Assembly: GCA_009838735.1 (NCBI GenBank)
Contig: VXQZ01000037.1
Location: 22,127-86,126 of the forward strand
Reading direction: 5' to 3'
Source of the DNA: Chloroflexota bacterium
GTDB taxonomy: Bacteria > Chloroflexota > Dehalococcoidia > Bin125
DNA: 64,000 nt
Below, piece after piece: positions 19,136 through 30,600 of the stretch; positions within the stretch are counted from its first letter, which is position 1, and each line of letters opens with the position of its first letter. The notes beneath the pieces were generated by a model. That model saw only the letters and a list, made by a program, of their open reading frames with translations, did not search any database and was not told where the DNA came from. The translations under genes were made by a program, and so were the position numbers.

Positions 19136-21939
19136 CTCTGCCCTCCGCCTCCGCCCGGACCTGTACCTCCGGTGGCGCCGCCGCCGGGAAGCTGGGTGGC
19201 GCTGTAGGCGATGCCTTCGGAATCGGCGCCCACCAGCACGGTGGCCCCGTCCAGCAAGCCCGAGAGAATCTCGACGTTGGTCCCGTCGGTCTCCCCGATC
19301 TGCACAGCCAGGCGCTCCCAGCCGCCATCGTCGGTCGGCACGGCGACGAAGAACGCTCCATCAATCTGACGTACAGCCGAAGTCGAGACCAGGACGGCCT
19401 CGTCTCTGACAGCGGTCAAAATCACGACGGTCGCGCTCATGCCGTGGACCGGAAGCTGGCGGTCGTCGTCGACCGCCGCCTGTCCGCCGGCCGCGCCGCC
19501 TCTGCCCCCGCTGAACCGAGCGATCAACATGCGGAGTTGCTCTCGCTGCTCGTCCGTGATCTCGAAGCCTTCGGGGAGTTCAACTCCTTCCGGCAGCGGC
19601 TCGTCATTGGCGATCGCCGTGACGACCTGAATCACGGTGACGCCTTCGGGCAATTCAAGGGATTCCAGCCAGGCTCTGAATCTGGCTGCCTGTTGAGGAT
19701 CGATTCCTCCGCCCCCGCTGCGGCGCTGCTCGCCGGCGGCCTGCGGTTCGGGGACGGTGACGCCCAGCGCCTGGAGTTCGTCGCGCACGGCCTGGATCGC
19801 CAGCGGGGACAAGACGGCCGCCTCAACAGAATAGGTGACGACGCCCTGTTCGATGTCCGGCACTCGACTGATCGACGTGATCCGAACGGGATATTGCGCC
19901 CCCGCGATCGCATCGAACGACGCCACACCGACCTGCAGTTCCTCGAGGTCGAATATCTCCGCCTCCGTCACCGTCAGCTCAACCACGATCTGATTCCGCG
20001 TGCTGAGCACGAGCGCCGCAGCTCCCGAGCCGATCCGATCGCCGGGTTCGATGTTGACCTCTTCAATGACGCCGTCGAATGGAGCCGTGATCGCCAGGTC
20101 GTCCATGGCGGCCATCGCCTGTTCAAGAGAGATCTCGGCCAGGCGAACATTCTGCTCCTGCTGCGCGATGGTGTTCGCGTTGGCGCCGGCCAACAGCTCG
20201 TTGTGCCGTGCCTGCGCTTCCTGCAGCGACGACTCCGCACTCGCCAGGGCCAGTTCGGCTTCGAGGATGTCGTCTTCGGTCGGCGGTTCCAGCAGTTCGG
20301 TCAGGCGGGAATCAGCTGCGTCGCGATTTGCCAGAGCGGCGGCCACGGCCTGTTCGGCCTGGAACAGGTCACTGGGGTCAACACCGCCGAGCAGCTCGCT
20401 CAGCGATGACTGGGCGGCGCGCAAGCCGGCCTCGGCGGCGGCGACCGCCTGCTGGGCCTGGTAGACGTCGTCCGGATCCGCCTCTTCGAACAACTCCTGG
20501 CGTCGCGATTCCGCAGCGATCAGTCCTGCGGTTGCCGCGACAACCGCCTGCTCGGCCTGGAAGATGTCCTCTTCCGTGGCTGGGGTCAGCAGATCGTCGA
20601 GCCGCGCCTGGGCTGCCTCATGGGCTGCCTCTGCGGCGGCGACTGCCTCGGTTGCCTGCTCGAGTTCCTCTGTCTCAGGGTCGCCGGCGAGGTCGTTGAG
20701 GCGCGCTTCCGCCGCTGCCAATGACGACACGGCAGCATCGTACGTGTTGACCGATTGTTCCCAGGTTCTCTGAGCGTCGATCAGGTTTCGGGAGCGCCGT
20801 TCCAGTGTCGCGCCGCTGTTCTCGGTCTTGGTCTCCAGGAGTGCAATCTCAGATTGCGGCAGCGGTGGCTCGGCGTCGCAGATTTCCGGGAGCACGACGA
20901 TGTCGTCGCAGAACCGCTCGTGCGCGAGTTCCAACGCCTCTTCTGCCTGTTCTACGGTCTGCTCCGCGGCGCTCACGGGATTTCGGGCCTGGATTGCAGC
21001 AGCTCGGGCATTCTCGATCTCGGCGACGCTCGACTCCTCTGTCAGCCGCTCCAATGCCTGCTGTGCGCTCGCAAGTTGCGACGCTGCTGAGGCAACCGCT
21101 TGCTCAGCCGACGCCCTGTCGGCGGCCGTTGGCTCGCTGTTCAGCAGGTCCAGCGACTCTCGTGCATTGGAGAGCTGGATTGCGGCATTGGCGATCGCCT
21201 GGTCAGCGCTGGCGATCTCCGTGGAGCTGGGTTCTTCGGTGAGATCGTCCAACAACTCCTGTGCCGTTGACAGTTGCGAAGCAGTATTGGCGACATCCTG
21301 TTGCGCTCTGGCGAGCTGTGCGGGATCGACGGCATCGGTCAGGTCCGCCAGTGCCTGCTCAGCGGTGGACAACTGATTGCGAGCATTGGCCAGCGCCTGT
21401 TCGGCGGCATCTATGGCGCTCGCCTCGGGAGGATCATCGATCTGCTCAAGCTCCAGCGTTGCGTTGACGAACTGCGCGTATGCAGTGGCTAGCGCGCGTT
21501 CCGAGGCGGCGATCTCCGAACCAGCCGGGCTCTCCAGCAACTCGTCGAGTCTGAGCCTGGCGATCTCCAACTGCACGCGGGCAGTCTCCAGTTGTCGTTC
21601 CGCGTCGCTGCCGTCCAGACGCGCCAGCAGGTCGCCGGTCGTGACATCTGCGCCGATCTCAACATCGACGGAATCGACCTCGCCGCTGACGCCGAAGCTC
21701 AGGGCTGAGGTCTGTGCGGCACTTGCCGATCCTGACAGTTCAACCGTCCTGGTCAGCTGGCCGCTGCTGGCAATCACACGTTGCGGCTCGAACACCACTT
21801 CTGGTTCGGAGTCGCGGGTGAAGTACCAGGCGGCGACGGCTGCCGCGGCGATCACGATGGCCAGCAACAGCAACGCCCAGCGCCGTGGGCGGCGCTGAGC
21901 GCGGACCAGTGCATCGATATCAACGTCTTGAGTGCTCAC
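19132..21939 (-). CDS. MacA/HlyD-family adaptor with a very long repetitive coiled-coil domain
   Basis: N-terminal TM, EVDSVDVEIGADVTTGDLLARLDG and ITAPFDGVIEEVNIEPGDRIGSGA flanking about 12 AEQAVAAA-type repeats; overlaps ATPase start. Confidence 0.9.
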   Translation of the reverse strand: MSTQDVDIDALVRAQRRPRRWALLLLAIVIAAAAVAAWYFTRDSEPEVVFEPQRVIASSGQLTRTVELSGSASAAQTSALSFGVSGEVDSVDVEIGADVTTGDLLARLDGSDAERQLETARVQLEIARLRLDELLESPAGSEIAASERALATAYAQFVNATLELEQIDDPPEASAIDAAEQALANARNQLSTAEQALADLTDAVDPAQLARAQQDVANTASQLSTAQELLDDLTEEPSSTEIASADQAIANAAIQLSNARESLDLLNSEPTAADRASAEQAVASAASQLASAQQALERLTEESSVAEIENARAAAIQARNPVSAAEQTVEQAEEALELAHERFCDDIVVLPEICDAEPPLPQSEIALLETKTENSGATLERRSRNLIDAQRTWEQSVNTYDAAVSSLAAAEARLNDLAGDPETEELEQATEAVAAAEAAHEAAQARLDDLLTPATEEDIFQAEQAVVAATAGLIAAESRRQELFEEADPDDVYQAQQAVAAAEAGLRAAQSSLSELLGGVDPSDLFQAEQAVAAALANRDAADSRLTELLEPPTEDDILEAELALASAESSLQEAQARHNELLAGANANTIAQQEQNVRLAEISLEQAMAAMDDLAITAPFDGVIEEVNIEPGDRIGSGAAALVLSTRNQIVVELTVTEAEIFDLEELQVGVASFDAIAGAQYPVRITSISRVPDIEQGVVTYSVEAAVLSPLAIQAVRDELQALGVTVPEPQAAGEQRRSGGGGIDPQQAARFRAWLESLELPEGVTVIQVVTAIANDEPLPEGVELPEGFEITDEQREQLRMLIARFSGGRGGAAGGQAAVDDDRQLPVHGMSATVVILTAVRDEAVLVSTSAVRQIDGAFFVAVPTDDGGWERLAVQIGETDGTNVEILSGLLDGATVLVGADSEGIAYSATQLPGGGATGGTGPGGGGGQR

Positions 21940-22094
21940 AGGCGTTCCATCTATTCCTGGCGTAGTTGAGCGCGCAAATCCGGCGGCGAACCAATTCCCG
22001 CGTTGGACTGCAAGCTAAAGCCAGTTTGTAAATCACCGGTCAACGGGTCGACATCTTCTGACGAAGCAATCCTGCGACTCCTGGCCCTGCCCGG

Positions 22095-22922
22095 TCAACC
22101 CGTGAACAGTCCGCCGTCCGGATGCAGGATCTGTCCCGTGATGTATCCGGCATGATCGCTCAGCAGGAACAGAGACGCTTCGGCGATGTCCTCGGCCTCG
22201 CCGAGTCTGCCCAGCGGCACGAACCGCTCAAATGCCGCGCGACGTTCTTCGTCCTGTGAGAGACCCATCGCCATAGGCGTATCGATCACGCCCGGCGCGA
22301 CCGTGTTGACGCGGATGTTGTGCGGCGCCAGCTCCAGGGCGATGCAACGCGTCAACATCCAAACGCCAGCCTTGGAGACCGAGTAGTCGGCGCTACCGGC
22401 CATTGGGATCTTGGCTGCGCCCGAGGAGATATTGACGATCGAGCCGCCCTCGCCCTGAGCGATCATGCGCCGAGCGACGGCGCGATTGGTCAGCATCACG
22501 CCGGTCAAATTGACCGAGAGCACCTGTTCCCAGTACTCGACCGGTTTGTTGATGACGTGACTGTCGCGATTGTTGGGCGCAGGAGCGTCCTCCGAGACTT
22601 CGCCCGAGACGTAGCGAGCATGCAGAATGCCCGCCGCCGCTATGCAGAGATCAAGCCGACCGAACTGGTCGACGGCAGTTTCTGCCGCGGCGTCGCAATT
22701 GGCTTCGCGGGACACGTCCGCGCCGACGTAGATGGCCTGCCCGCCAGCGTCAGTGATCTGCGAGACGACATCGTTGCCTCGCGGATCGTCGGGTAGTCCA
22801 ACGACGGCGACTGCCGCGCCCTCCCGTGCCAGACGAATCGACGCTTCCGCGCCCATGCCCGACGCGCCGCCGGTGACCAGCGCCACCTTGCCCTGGAAGC
22901 GCTGCATTCCGATCTCCGCCAT
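22095..22922 (-). CDS. Short-chain dehydrogenase/reductase, paralog 2
   Basis: FQGKVALVTGGASGMGAEASIRLAREGA; strongly similar to 16248-17087. Confidence 0.92.
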   Translation of the reverse strand: MAEIGMQRFQGKVALVTGGASGMGAEASIRLAREGAAVAVVGLPDDPRGNDVVSQITDAGGQAIYVGADVSREANCDAAAETAVDQFGRLDLCIAAAGILHARYVSGEVSEDAPAPNNRDSHVINKPVEYWEQVLSVNLTGVMLTNRAVARRMIAQGEGGSIVNISSGAAKIPMAGSADYSVSKAGVWMLTRCIALELAPHNIRVNTVAPGVIDTPMAMGLSQDEERRAAFERFVPLGRLGEAEDIAEASLFLLSDHAGYITGQILHPDGGLFTG

Positions 22923-22937
22923 GAAGGCAATCCGTTT

Positions 22938-23474
22938 CTAGACGCCGTTGACTTCCTGCGGATATCGCCAGGGCGAATCGGGCTGAGCCGCGTCCTCGTC
23001 GAGTGTCCAGTGGGGCAATGCCAGCCCCTCCGCCACGTCGGCGAAGACCATCCGCATGCGTGACCCGATCCCAACCTGCTTGACCAACTCGGGACCGGCA
23101 AAGTTGCCGTCCGCGTCGACAAGATTGCCCGCGACTCGCAGCGCTTCATGCTCGGTTGGCACCCCGGACTGCGTGTCGAGCTCAACCAGCAGGATCATGT
23201 ACGGCGCGCGTTCACGGAACGCTGGCTGGATCGCGTGGTGGACCTCTCCATACGAATGCACTTCACCCCGGGCATCCACGGGCACCCAGTTGAACTCGCG
23301 CTTCGAGCACCAGGGGCAAGCGGTGCCAGGCGGGTAACGGATCAGCGCGCAGTCCGGGTCGGCGCACTGCTGCAGATGAAAGTCGTGGTCGGCGCAGTGT
23401 TGGAAGTAGGACAGGTTCTCGTTGTCCAGATCGAGGACGGTCAACGTCATCCCCAAGTAGTCGCCCTGCGGCAT
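22938..23474 (-). CDS. DUF35-type OB-fold/zinc ribbon acyl-CoA-associated protein
   Basis: LQQCADPDCALIRYPPGTACPWCSKREFNWVPVDARGEVHSY. Confidence 0.8.
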   Translation of the reverse strand: MPQGDYLGMTLTVLDLDNENLSYFQHCADHDFHLQQCADPDCALIRYPPGTACPWCSKREFNWVPVDARGEVHSYGEVHHAIQPAFRERAPYMILLVELDTQSGVPTEHEALRVAGNLVDADGNFAGPELVKQVGIGSRMRMVFADVAEGLALPHWTLDEDAAQPDSPWRYPQEVNGV

Positions 23475-23517
23475 CGTTCGCTCCTGTTCGGTCTTGAAGT
23501 CGTTCGTCCTGCTCGCT

Positions 23518-24780
23518 CTAGCCCTTGCGCATGATCAGCGAGGATCCGGTGCCGGGCATCGCCCAGCCCAGGTTTTGCGTGATCTCCAGGTCGGGAACCT
23601 GTCGGCAGCCGCCGCCGGCCGCCGGCTCGGCGTAGTTGTAGCTGTGGATTCGTTTGCCGTTGTCGTCCTGCGGGCAGTAGCAATCGACTTCGCCGCGCAG
23701 CTGACGCACGTTCTCGATGATCATGTTCATCCCGTGCGTGTAGCCCTCGCAGAGGTGACCACCTGAGGTGTTGTTGGGCCGCTCGCCGCCCAGCCGCATG
23801 ATCCCTGACGAGACGTAGTCGCCGCCCTCGCCCTTCTTGCAGAAGCCGTAGTCCTCAAGCTGCAGCATTGAGGTGAAGGTGAAGGCGTCGTAGGCGCCGG
23901 TGCACTGAATGTCTTCGGGGCCGACGCCGGCGTTGCGATAGATGATGTCCTTGATGTAGTGGCCGGCGACAGTCGAGATCGGACCGTGCTGGAAGTGCAT
24001 ATCGATCCGCGGCTTGCAGACGCGCCCGGCCACGCCGAGGATTCGCGCGGGAAGCTGCCTGTAGTCGTAGGCCTTGTCGACCGACGTGACGATCAGCGCC
24101 GTCGCATTGTCCGTCTCGACGCAGCAATCGAGCAGGTGCAGCGGCTTGCAAATCATGCGCGAGTTGACCACATCCTCGACCGTCACCCGCTGCTTGTAGT
24201 AGGCCTTGGGGTTGTTCGAGGCATGCTCCGAGTGAATCACCTTGACCATCGCCACCTGCTCGGGCGTGGTGCCGTAGTCGTACATGTGACGCATGAAGGT
24301 CGGCGAGAAGTTCTGTCCTGCCGAGAACCAGCCATAGGCAGCGGCATGCAGAGCATCACCGCCGACGGGCACGGAGGCGCGGGCGCCGGTTCCGCCGATC
24401 CGGACCTGGGAGAAGCCGTTCATCGAGCGGAAGACGACGACGGTCTCGCACATTCCCGCCTCAATCGCGCCAATCGCCAGACCGATCAACGCCTCCGAAG
24501 AAGAGCCGCCTCCCTGGACATCCATGTAGAAGTTGAGCCGGATACCGAGGTCTCCGGCGAGCATCGGCGACGCCGTCGAGTCGTTGCCCGAGTAGGACAT
24601 CATGCCGTCGATTTCCGAGGCCGGAATGCCGGCGTCGTCCATCGCGTTCTTGATCGCCCAGGTTCCCAGCGCCCGGGTTGTCATGCCCGATCCGCGGGTG
24701 TAGGTCGTTTCACCGACGCCGATGATGGCGTACTTGTCGCGCAGGTACTTGCCTGCCGTCGTGTCAATGTCGGTCGTCAC
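23518..24780 (-). CDS. Thiolase / lipid-transfer-protein-like acetyltransferase
   Basis: KYAIIGVGETTYTRGSGMTT, GGSSSEALIGLAIGAIEAG, SGGHLCEGYTHGMNMIIENVRQLRG; paired with the DUF35 protein. Confidence 0.87.
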   Translation of the reverse strand: MTTDIDTTAGKYLRDKYAIIGVGETTYTRGSGMTTRALGTWAIKNAMDDAGIPASEIDGMMSYSGNDSTASPMLAGDLGIRLNFYMDVQGGGSSSEALIGLAIGAIEAGMCETVVVFRSMNGFSQVRIGGTGARASVPVGGDALHAAAYGWFSAGQNFSPTFMRHMYDYGTTPEQVAMVKVIHSEHASNNPKAYYKQRVTVEDVVNSRMICKPLHLLDCCVETDNATALIVTSVDKAYDYRQLPARILGVAGRVCKPRIDMHFQHGPISTVAGHYIKDIIYRNAGVGPEDIQCTGAYDAFTFTSMLQLEDYGFCKKGEGGDYVSSGIMRLGGERPNNTSGGHLCEGYTHGMNMIIENVRQLRGEVDCYCPQDDNGKRIHSYNYAEPAAGGGCRQVPDLEITQNLGWAMPGTGSSLIMRKG

Positions 24781-24872
24781 CGCCTGCTCCTCTCAAGGAC
24801 GTCGCGTCTCGACCGCGGATGCCGTCAACATCGCGCGGAACGTGGGCAGTCTAGGACAGCAGCAAGGACGAT

Positions 24873-25457
24873 TTACGAGCCTGAGGCGGCGGCCGACTTG
24901 GACGGTTCGCGCGAGAAGGCATCTTCGTAGAGCGCCTCGGCGTCCGTTCCGACCAGCGTCGCCATCTCGCGATAGGCGTCGCGCCGATAGCCCCAGCCGA
25001 ACTCAGACCGCTCGACCTGTTCGAGCCAGTCGAATAGATGAACCGTGGCCAGATCTCGAAGCTGATCGACGGACAGTTCGATCGGTGGATTGCCGTCGCG
25101 GTCGCTGATCGCCAGCATGCGCTCGCCCGCGAGCGCTGCGGAGACGGCGGCGTCGAACGTCGCGCGATCCATGATGCAGTTGAGCCAGGCGACGAACTCG
25201 GCCCGTTCTCCGATCAGCGAGCGCACTCGAGCTCGTTCGGTCAACGGAAGCGAGAAGCCCTGGAATTTCTCTGTGCCGTAGATCGAGTGAAACAGGCCGG
25301 CCGCAGCCAGTTCTGGTCCGGCGTCATGCTTGTCAAGCAGGTCATGAACGGCCTTGAGGTGCGTGAGGAAGTCGTGACCGCTGTGATCGATCTCGGCAGT
25401 GCCGAGCGAATGAAGGAAGTCAATGAGTTCTGAAACTGGTCGAGGAGTATCGGACAT
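24873..25457 (-). CDS. DUF6817-like (HD-like) protein
   Basis: DHSGHDFLTHLKAVHDLLDKHDAGPELAAAGLFHSIYGTEKF. Confidence 0.6.
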   Translation of the reverse strand: MSDTPRPVSELIDFLHSLGTAEIDHSGHDFLTHLKAVHDLLDKHDAGPELAAAGLFHSIYGTEKFQGFSLPLTERARVRSLIGERAEFVAWLNCIMDRATFDAAVSAALAGERMLAISDRDGNPPIELSVDQLRDLATVHLFDWLEQVERSEFGWGYRRDAYREMATLVGTDAEALYEDAFSREPSKSAAASGS

Positions 25458-25554
25458 CGTGATTGCAGAGTAACTGCGGGTCGGACGATAGGGCGATGGA
25501 CCCTATCCTGCTGACAGCCAACAGAAGTGAATACCAGTCCAAGAGGATGCCAAC

Positions 25555-26310
25555 ATGTCCGACGCACTCACCGACGCCCAGGTCTCTGACGCCGCAGATT
25601 TCCTCGACCAGGCCACTGCCAACGGACTGCCGCTCCCGCCCATTCCGGAGTCGTTCCGGCCGGAGACCGCTGCGGACGGCGGCCGCATCTACTGGGAGCG
25701 CTGGTCGCGGGATCCGAAGCCGGCGGTCGCCTGGAAGGCGGCTGTGATTGAGGGCAATATGGTGCTCGCTCCGTTCTTCGAGGGCATGGTCCTCGATTCG
25801 CCGGCGTCGATGCCGGGCGACGGCTTCGTCACCTGCATCCTGGAAGCCGAGGTCGCCTTCCGACTGGGTCGAGACTTCGCGCCGGCCGACGGCGGCCACA
25901 GCGAAGAATCGGTGCTGGATGGCGTCTCGAACGCATACATCGTGATCGAAGCGCCGAACAATCGCTTTGGCGGGGCGCCCGAGTTTCCCAGTATGGCCGC
26001 CGACGGTGTCGGCAACCACGCGCTCATCATGGGCCCGGAAATCGACGACTGGCAGTCGAAGGAACTGGTTGCGTTGGCCTGCTCGATCATCGTTGATGGC
26101 GAGACGATTGCTGAAGGCCGCGACGGACGCCCCAATCCCACGGAAGTGCTGGTCGCCACCGTCAACGAAATCAACAATCGCGGCATGACGGTCAAGGCGG
26201 GCGAGGTGATCACCACCGGTGCCGCCGCCGTGCAGCCCTTCCCCGGCGGTCGCGGTGAAGTGACGATCCGCTTCCCCGGCATCGGTGATGTCGAGTTGAG
26301 CCTGACCTAG
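25555..26310 (+). CDS. 2-keto-4-pentenoate hydratase / fumarylacetoacetate hydrolase family protein
   Basis: EAEVAFRLGRDFAPADGG, AYIVIEAPNNRF, EVITTGAA. Confidence 0.75.
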   Translation: MSDALTDAQVSDAADFLDQATANGLPLPPIPESFRPETAADGGRIYWERWSRDPKPAVAWKAAVIEGNMVLAPFFEGMVLDSPASMPGDGFVTCILEAEVAFRLGRDFAPADGGHSEESVLDGVSNAYIVIEAPNNRFGGAPEFPSMAADGVGNHALIMGPEIDDWQSKELVALACSIIVDGETIAEGRDGRPNPTEVLVATVNEINNRGMTVKAGEVITTGAAAVQPFPGGRGEVTIRFPGIGDVELSLT

Positions 26311-26313
26311 CTC

Positions 26314-26616
26314 CTATTCGACCCGGCCAATCGCGTCTACCTTCCACAGGCCCTCGACCTCGACCCACTGTGTGAAGATCGTGCCGTCTCCGCCGGCGCT
26401 CTCCGGGCCGCGGAAGGTGATGTGAAGCAGGTTGTCGCCCTGATCTTCAATCTCGAAGCTCTCGGAACCCTCGGCCGAGTCGGGCTGCGCCTGCAGCGCC
26501 ATCGCCTGGCCGATGCCGACCGGCGTGAAGACCGGCATCAGTCCGGCGATGTTGTTCGAGATCAGATCCTGGGCGAACTGGTCCGCGGCTTCCAGCAGAG
26601 CGGTGGTGGCGGTCAT
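26314..26616 (-). CDS. Hypothetical small protein (SnoaL/NTF2-like possible)
   Basis: Compact ORF filling the gap; MTATTALLEAADQFAQDLISNN...WVEVEGLWKVDAIGRVE. Confidence 0.5.
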   Translation of the reverse strand: MTATTALLEAADQFAQDLISNNIAGLMPVFTPVGIGQAMALQAQPDSAEGSESFEIEDQGDNLLHITFRGPESAGGDGTIFTQWVEVEGLWKVDAIGRVE

Positions 26617-26808
26617 TGAGAAGTCTCCAGATTGCTCGTTGAACACGGCGACAGGCAAGAAGGTAAGCGCACGGTATGCAGACGGTCTGCGTTGTGTCGT
26701 GCGTTCCGAATCTTCGACCGAATGGACACTCAGCCTACTGCGAGGCGGGATAGGCTTAGGCGGAGTTGCGCCGCATCCGAGGCTTCCCGGCGGACATTGG
26801 AGACGAAG

Positions 26809-27603
26809 ATGAGCAGTCGTTCAATCGAAATCGATGCCGAATCAGCACCACAAAAGGGCACCGGCGCCGCTATCCAGGATGGCCAGGATGCCCAGAATGG
26901 CGCGGAGCCGATCATTGCGGCCAACGGTGTGCACAAGACGTATGCAGGAGCCGGAGAGCCGGTTCACGCGTTGCGCGGAGTGACACTCTCGGTCGCACGT
27001 GGAGAGATGGTCACGATCATGGGGCCGTCAGGGTGCGGCAAGACGACGCTGCTCAACTGTTTGTCGGGCCTCGAGACGATCGAACAGGGCGAGATCTTCG
27101 TGGAGGGCCGCAGTATTCACGACATGCCGGACAACGAGCGAACGGACCATCGCGCCCGCCGGATGGGCTTCGTCTTCCAGTTCTACAACCTGCTGCCGGT
27201 GTTGTCGGCCGTTGAAAACGTCGAACTTCCGCTGCTGCTCGCCGGACTCGGACAACGCGAAGCGAGAGAACGTTCCATGGACGCGCTGGAGCAGGTCGGG
27301 CTACGTGACTGGTCAGGTCATCGGCCGGCCCAGCTGTCTGGTGGCCAGCGCCAACGCGTGACGATCGCGAGGGCGTTGGTCAACGATCCGGCGATCGTCT
27401 GGGGCGATGAGCCAACCGGCGACCTCGACTCGACCAACGCGAATCAAATCATGGAACTGCTCGAAGAGTTGAACGAGCGCAATCAACAGACGTTCGTCAT
27501 CGTCACACATGACGAGAACATCGGACGGCGGGCCAACCGCACGATTCACATGCGCGACGGCTTGATCGAGGGCGAGACGATTCACCGTCAACTCGGGAGC
27601 TAG
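26809..27603 (+). CDS. ABC transporter ATP-binding protein (LolD/MacB type)
   Basis: [51 protein letters not shown]. Confidence 0.95.
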   Translation: MSSRSIEIDAESAPQKGTGAAIQDGQDAQNGAEPIIAANGVHKTYAGAGEPVHALRGVTLSVARGEMVTIMGPSGCGKTTLLNCLSGLETIEQGEIFVEGRSIHDMPDNERTDHRARRMGFVFQFYNLLPVLSAVENVELPLLLAGLGQREARERSMDALEQVGLRDWSGHRPAQLSGGQRQRVTIARALVNDPAIVWGDEPTGDLDSTNANQIMELLEELNERNQQTFVIVTHDENIGRRANRTIHMRDGLIEGETIHRQLGS

Positions 27604-27638
27604 GGCCAGCTCGGAATCCAGGCTGAAGAAGGGGCACC

Positions 27639-30600
27639 ATGGAAGAACTGTTTGGCCTGCCGACGATTCGCTTGATGTGGATTGTTGTCGCCATCGCGGG
27701 TGTTGCCGCCGCTGTCATCGTCTACATCTTCCTGAAGCGTCCGATTCTCGTGCGAATGGGTCTGCGCAACATTCCCCGTCGGCGCGCGCAGACGGTGCTG
27801 GTCACCATGGGTTTGACCCTGGCGACGATCATCGTCACGATCGCGTTCTCGACCGGCGACTCGCTGGCCGTCAGCGTCCGCAACCTGGCCCTGAATGGCC
27901 TCGAACGAATCGACCACTTCATCATCGAGGAAGAGACGGACGACTCGGCCGAGGACGCCGGGACCGGTATTCCCGACCAGGTGCTGAGTGATCTGCAATC
28001 CCACTTCGCTGACGATGATCGAGTGGAGGCGATATTCGGCTCACGATTCGACCTGGTGCCGATCGAGCATCCTGAGGCCGGTCAGATTGAGCCTCAATTC
28101 TTCCTGGTCGGCGTTGACCGGCAGACCGTCGATCGGCTCGACGCAGTGCGCGACAGAGACGGCGATCTGCTTCGACTGAGCGAACTGGGCGCTGATGAGA
28201 TTGTGATCAACGAGCGAGCCGCTCGTGAACTGGACGCCGAGCCGGGCGACCAGGTCAAGCTCTATGTGCTGGGCAGAGCGAGACAGTACACCGTGGCGGC
28301 CATCGGCCGCGACGCCGTCCTGACCGGAAATCTCGAGGCGGGCGGCTCGGGCGGTCTGTTGTCCATTGACGCCTACCAGAATCTCCTGGGGCCCCAGTTG
28401 TCACCGCCCGACCGCTGGGATTCCATCCTGATCAGCGGCGCGGGAGGGGTGGAAGCGCCGCTGGAATTTTCTGACGCCCTTGATCGGGACATTGAAGCAG
28501 CGCTCGACAAATTCGAGCGCCAGGAACCCGATCTGTACCTGAGCAACGGGCTCTCACGTTATGCCAGCGATGCGGTCAAGGCCGACAGCCTGGCAGACGC
28601 CGAGTTGATCGCCAGCGTCTTCACCACCCTGTTCCTGTTCATGGGTTCGTTCTCGGTCGCGGCCGGCATCCTGCTGATTTTCCTGATCTTCGCCATGCTG
28701 GCTGAAGAGCGGAAGCCGGAGATGGGCATCGCCCGGGCCGTGGGCATGCAGCGCAACGACCTGATCCAGATGTTTATCTCCGAGGGCATGGTCTACAACA
28801 TGGGCGCTGCCGTTGTTGGGGTGGTACTGGGTCTGCTCTTTGCGCTGGGGTTCATCGCTGCACTCAACCAGGGATTCGAGAGTTTCGGCTTCGTCTTTAC
28901 CTGGACGGTCACGATCAAGAGCCTGGTCATCTCGGCCTGTATTGGGATCGTGATTACGTTCATCACCGTCGTGTTCTCCAGCTTCCGAGCGTCGCGGCTG
29001 AACATCGTCGCTGCCATTCGGGATATTCCTGAGGCGCGGTACGAGGAAACCTACCCACTGACGCCCTGGCGGGTGGTCAGGAACGTCCTCGGGGTGTTCA
29101 CGACCGCAATCGGACTGGTCCTCCTGCTCACAACTCCGTTCACGCTGATACTCGGGGCTCCCATCGCATTGGTGTTGCATCTCATCGGAAGCCGCTGGTC
29201 TCAGAGGATGATTCCATGGGTGCTGCTCTTCGGCTGGCGCCTCATGCGCTGGAATCCGCAGTGGTGGGTGCTGTTCGTGATCGGCGGACTCGTCGTTCTC
29301 GACTTCGGTCTCGACCGGGAGAGTTTCTTCCCCTACATGACCGGTGTGTCGCTGATTCCTCTGGGAATTGTGATGGGTCTGAACAAGCTGCGACTTGCCA
29401 GTGTTCGGATCAACCAGCGGCTGCTCTACACGCTGGGCGCAGGATTCGTGATGTTCCTCTGGTTCATCCCCAATGACTGGCATGAGAGCTTCTTCGACAA
29501 CAATCTCAATGGCGGGCCCGAGCTGTTTGTGCTCGCCGGCACGATGCTGACCGCGGCTGGGACGCTGCTGCTGGTCTTCAACCTGGATCTGATCGTCGGC
29601 GGGGTGAGACGGACTGTGGGAGGGATCGGGCGGATGGCGCCGGTGATCCGCACAGCCGCCGCATATCCGGCGGCGGCGCGCTATCGGACCGGCATGACAA
29701 TCGCGATGATCGCGCTGATCACATTCGCCCTGGTCAACTTCACCACGATCAACTCCTCCTTCAGCCAGGCCTTCACCGGCGACGACACCGCGGGCGGATT
29801 CGAGGTCCTCGCCTTCAACACCGACGTCAATGCCGTTTCCGACATTCGCGAGGGACTGGCCGACGCCGGCGCCGACGAGGTGATCGAGGACATCGAGAAT
29901 GCCGGCAGGATCGAGGCCGGGCCTGAACGCGGAACGCGCGCCATCACGATTCTGACTGAGCGCTGGGACGCGGTGACCGAGCGCCACATTCTCGATCGCG
30001 ACGGCGGCATCCAGCTCGTGGAAACCGATCTGGCAGAAGTTGAGATCGATGACCGAGACGCGGTCGTGATTGGTGGCATCAATGACGAGTTCGTCGATGG
30101 TCAGGAAGTGAAGCTGCAGGCCATTTCCTATCGGTATGAGGACGAACGTGACGTCTGGTCGGCGCTTCGAAGCGGGGACATGGTCGCCGTGGCGACGGTA
30201 GACGCCATTGACGGAGCGTTTGGCTTTGCCGGCAATGACCTGGATCCCTGGTCAGTGCCGGACACGGTCACCGACGAGGCAACCCTGCTGCCACGCATTG
30301 TTGTTGAGGTTGGCCTCGGCGAGAACGCCCGGCAGGTCGAGGTGATCGCGATTCTTGAACGGATCAGCGGAGCATTCGTCGACCTCGACGGTGAAGACGG
30401 CGGTCTGCCGACGCTTCTGCTCCCGGAACCAGTGGCCTCACAGGTGATCGGACAGTCCGAATCGACCCGCCACTACATCTCGACCAGAGATGGGGCCGAC
30501 ACGCTCGACGTCGCCCAGGGGATCGAACGCGAGCTTCGAATCTTCGCGGTCGACATCCAGGGAGAGCTGCAGCGCCAACAGAGCACGCAGTCGTCGATCC

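Noticed and set aside
23471-23517. Further TTCGG-like array between the DUF35 and thiolase genes
   Set aside because: Only two units keep 10-bp spacing and there is no AGTGTTTTGC box.
28554-29987. 477-aa minus-strand ORF, and similar long shadow ORFs at 7037-8500, 32328-33197, 36234-37000 and 11000-12000
   Set aside because: They lie antisense to, or out of frame with, clearly recognisable genes; long spurious ORFs are expected at this GC content and their translations show no family motifs.
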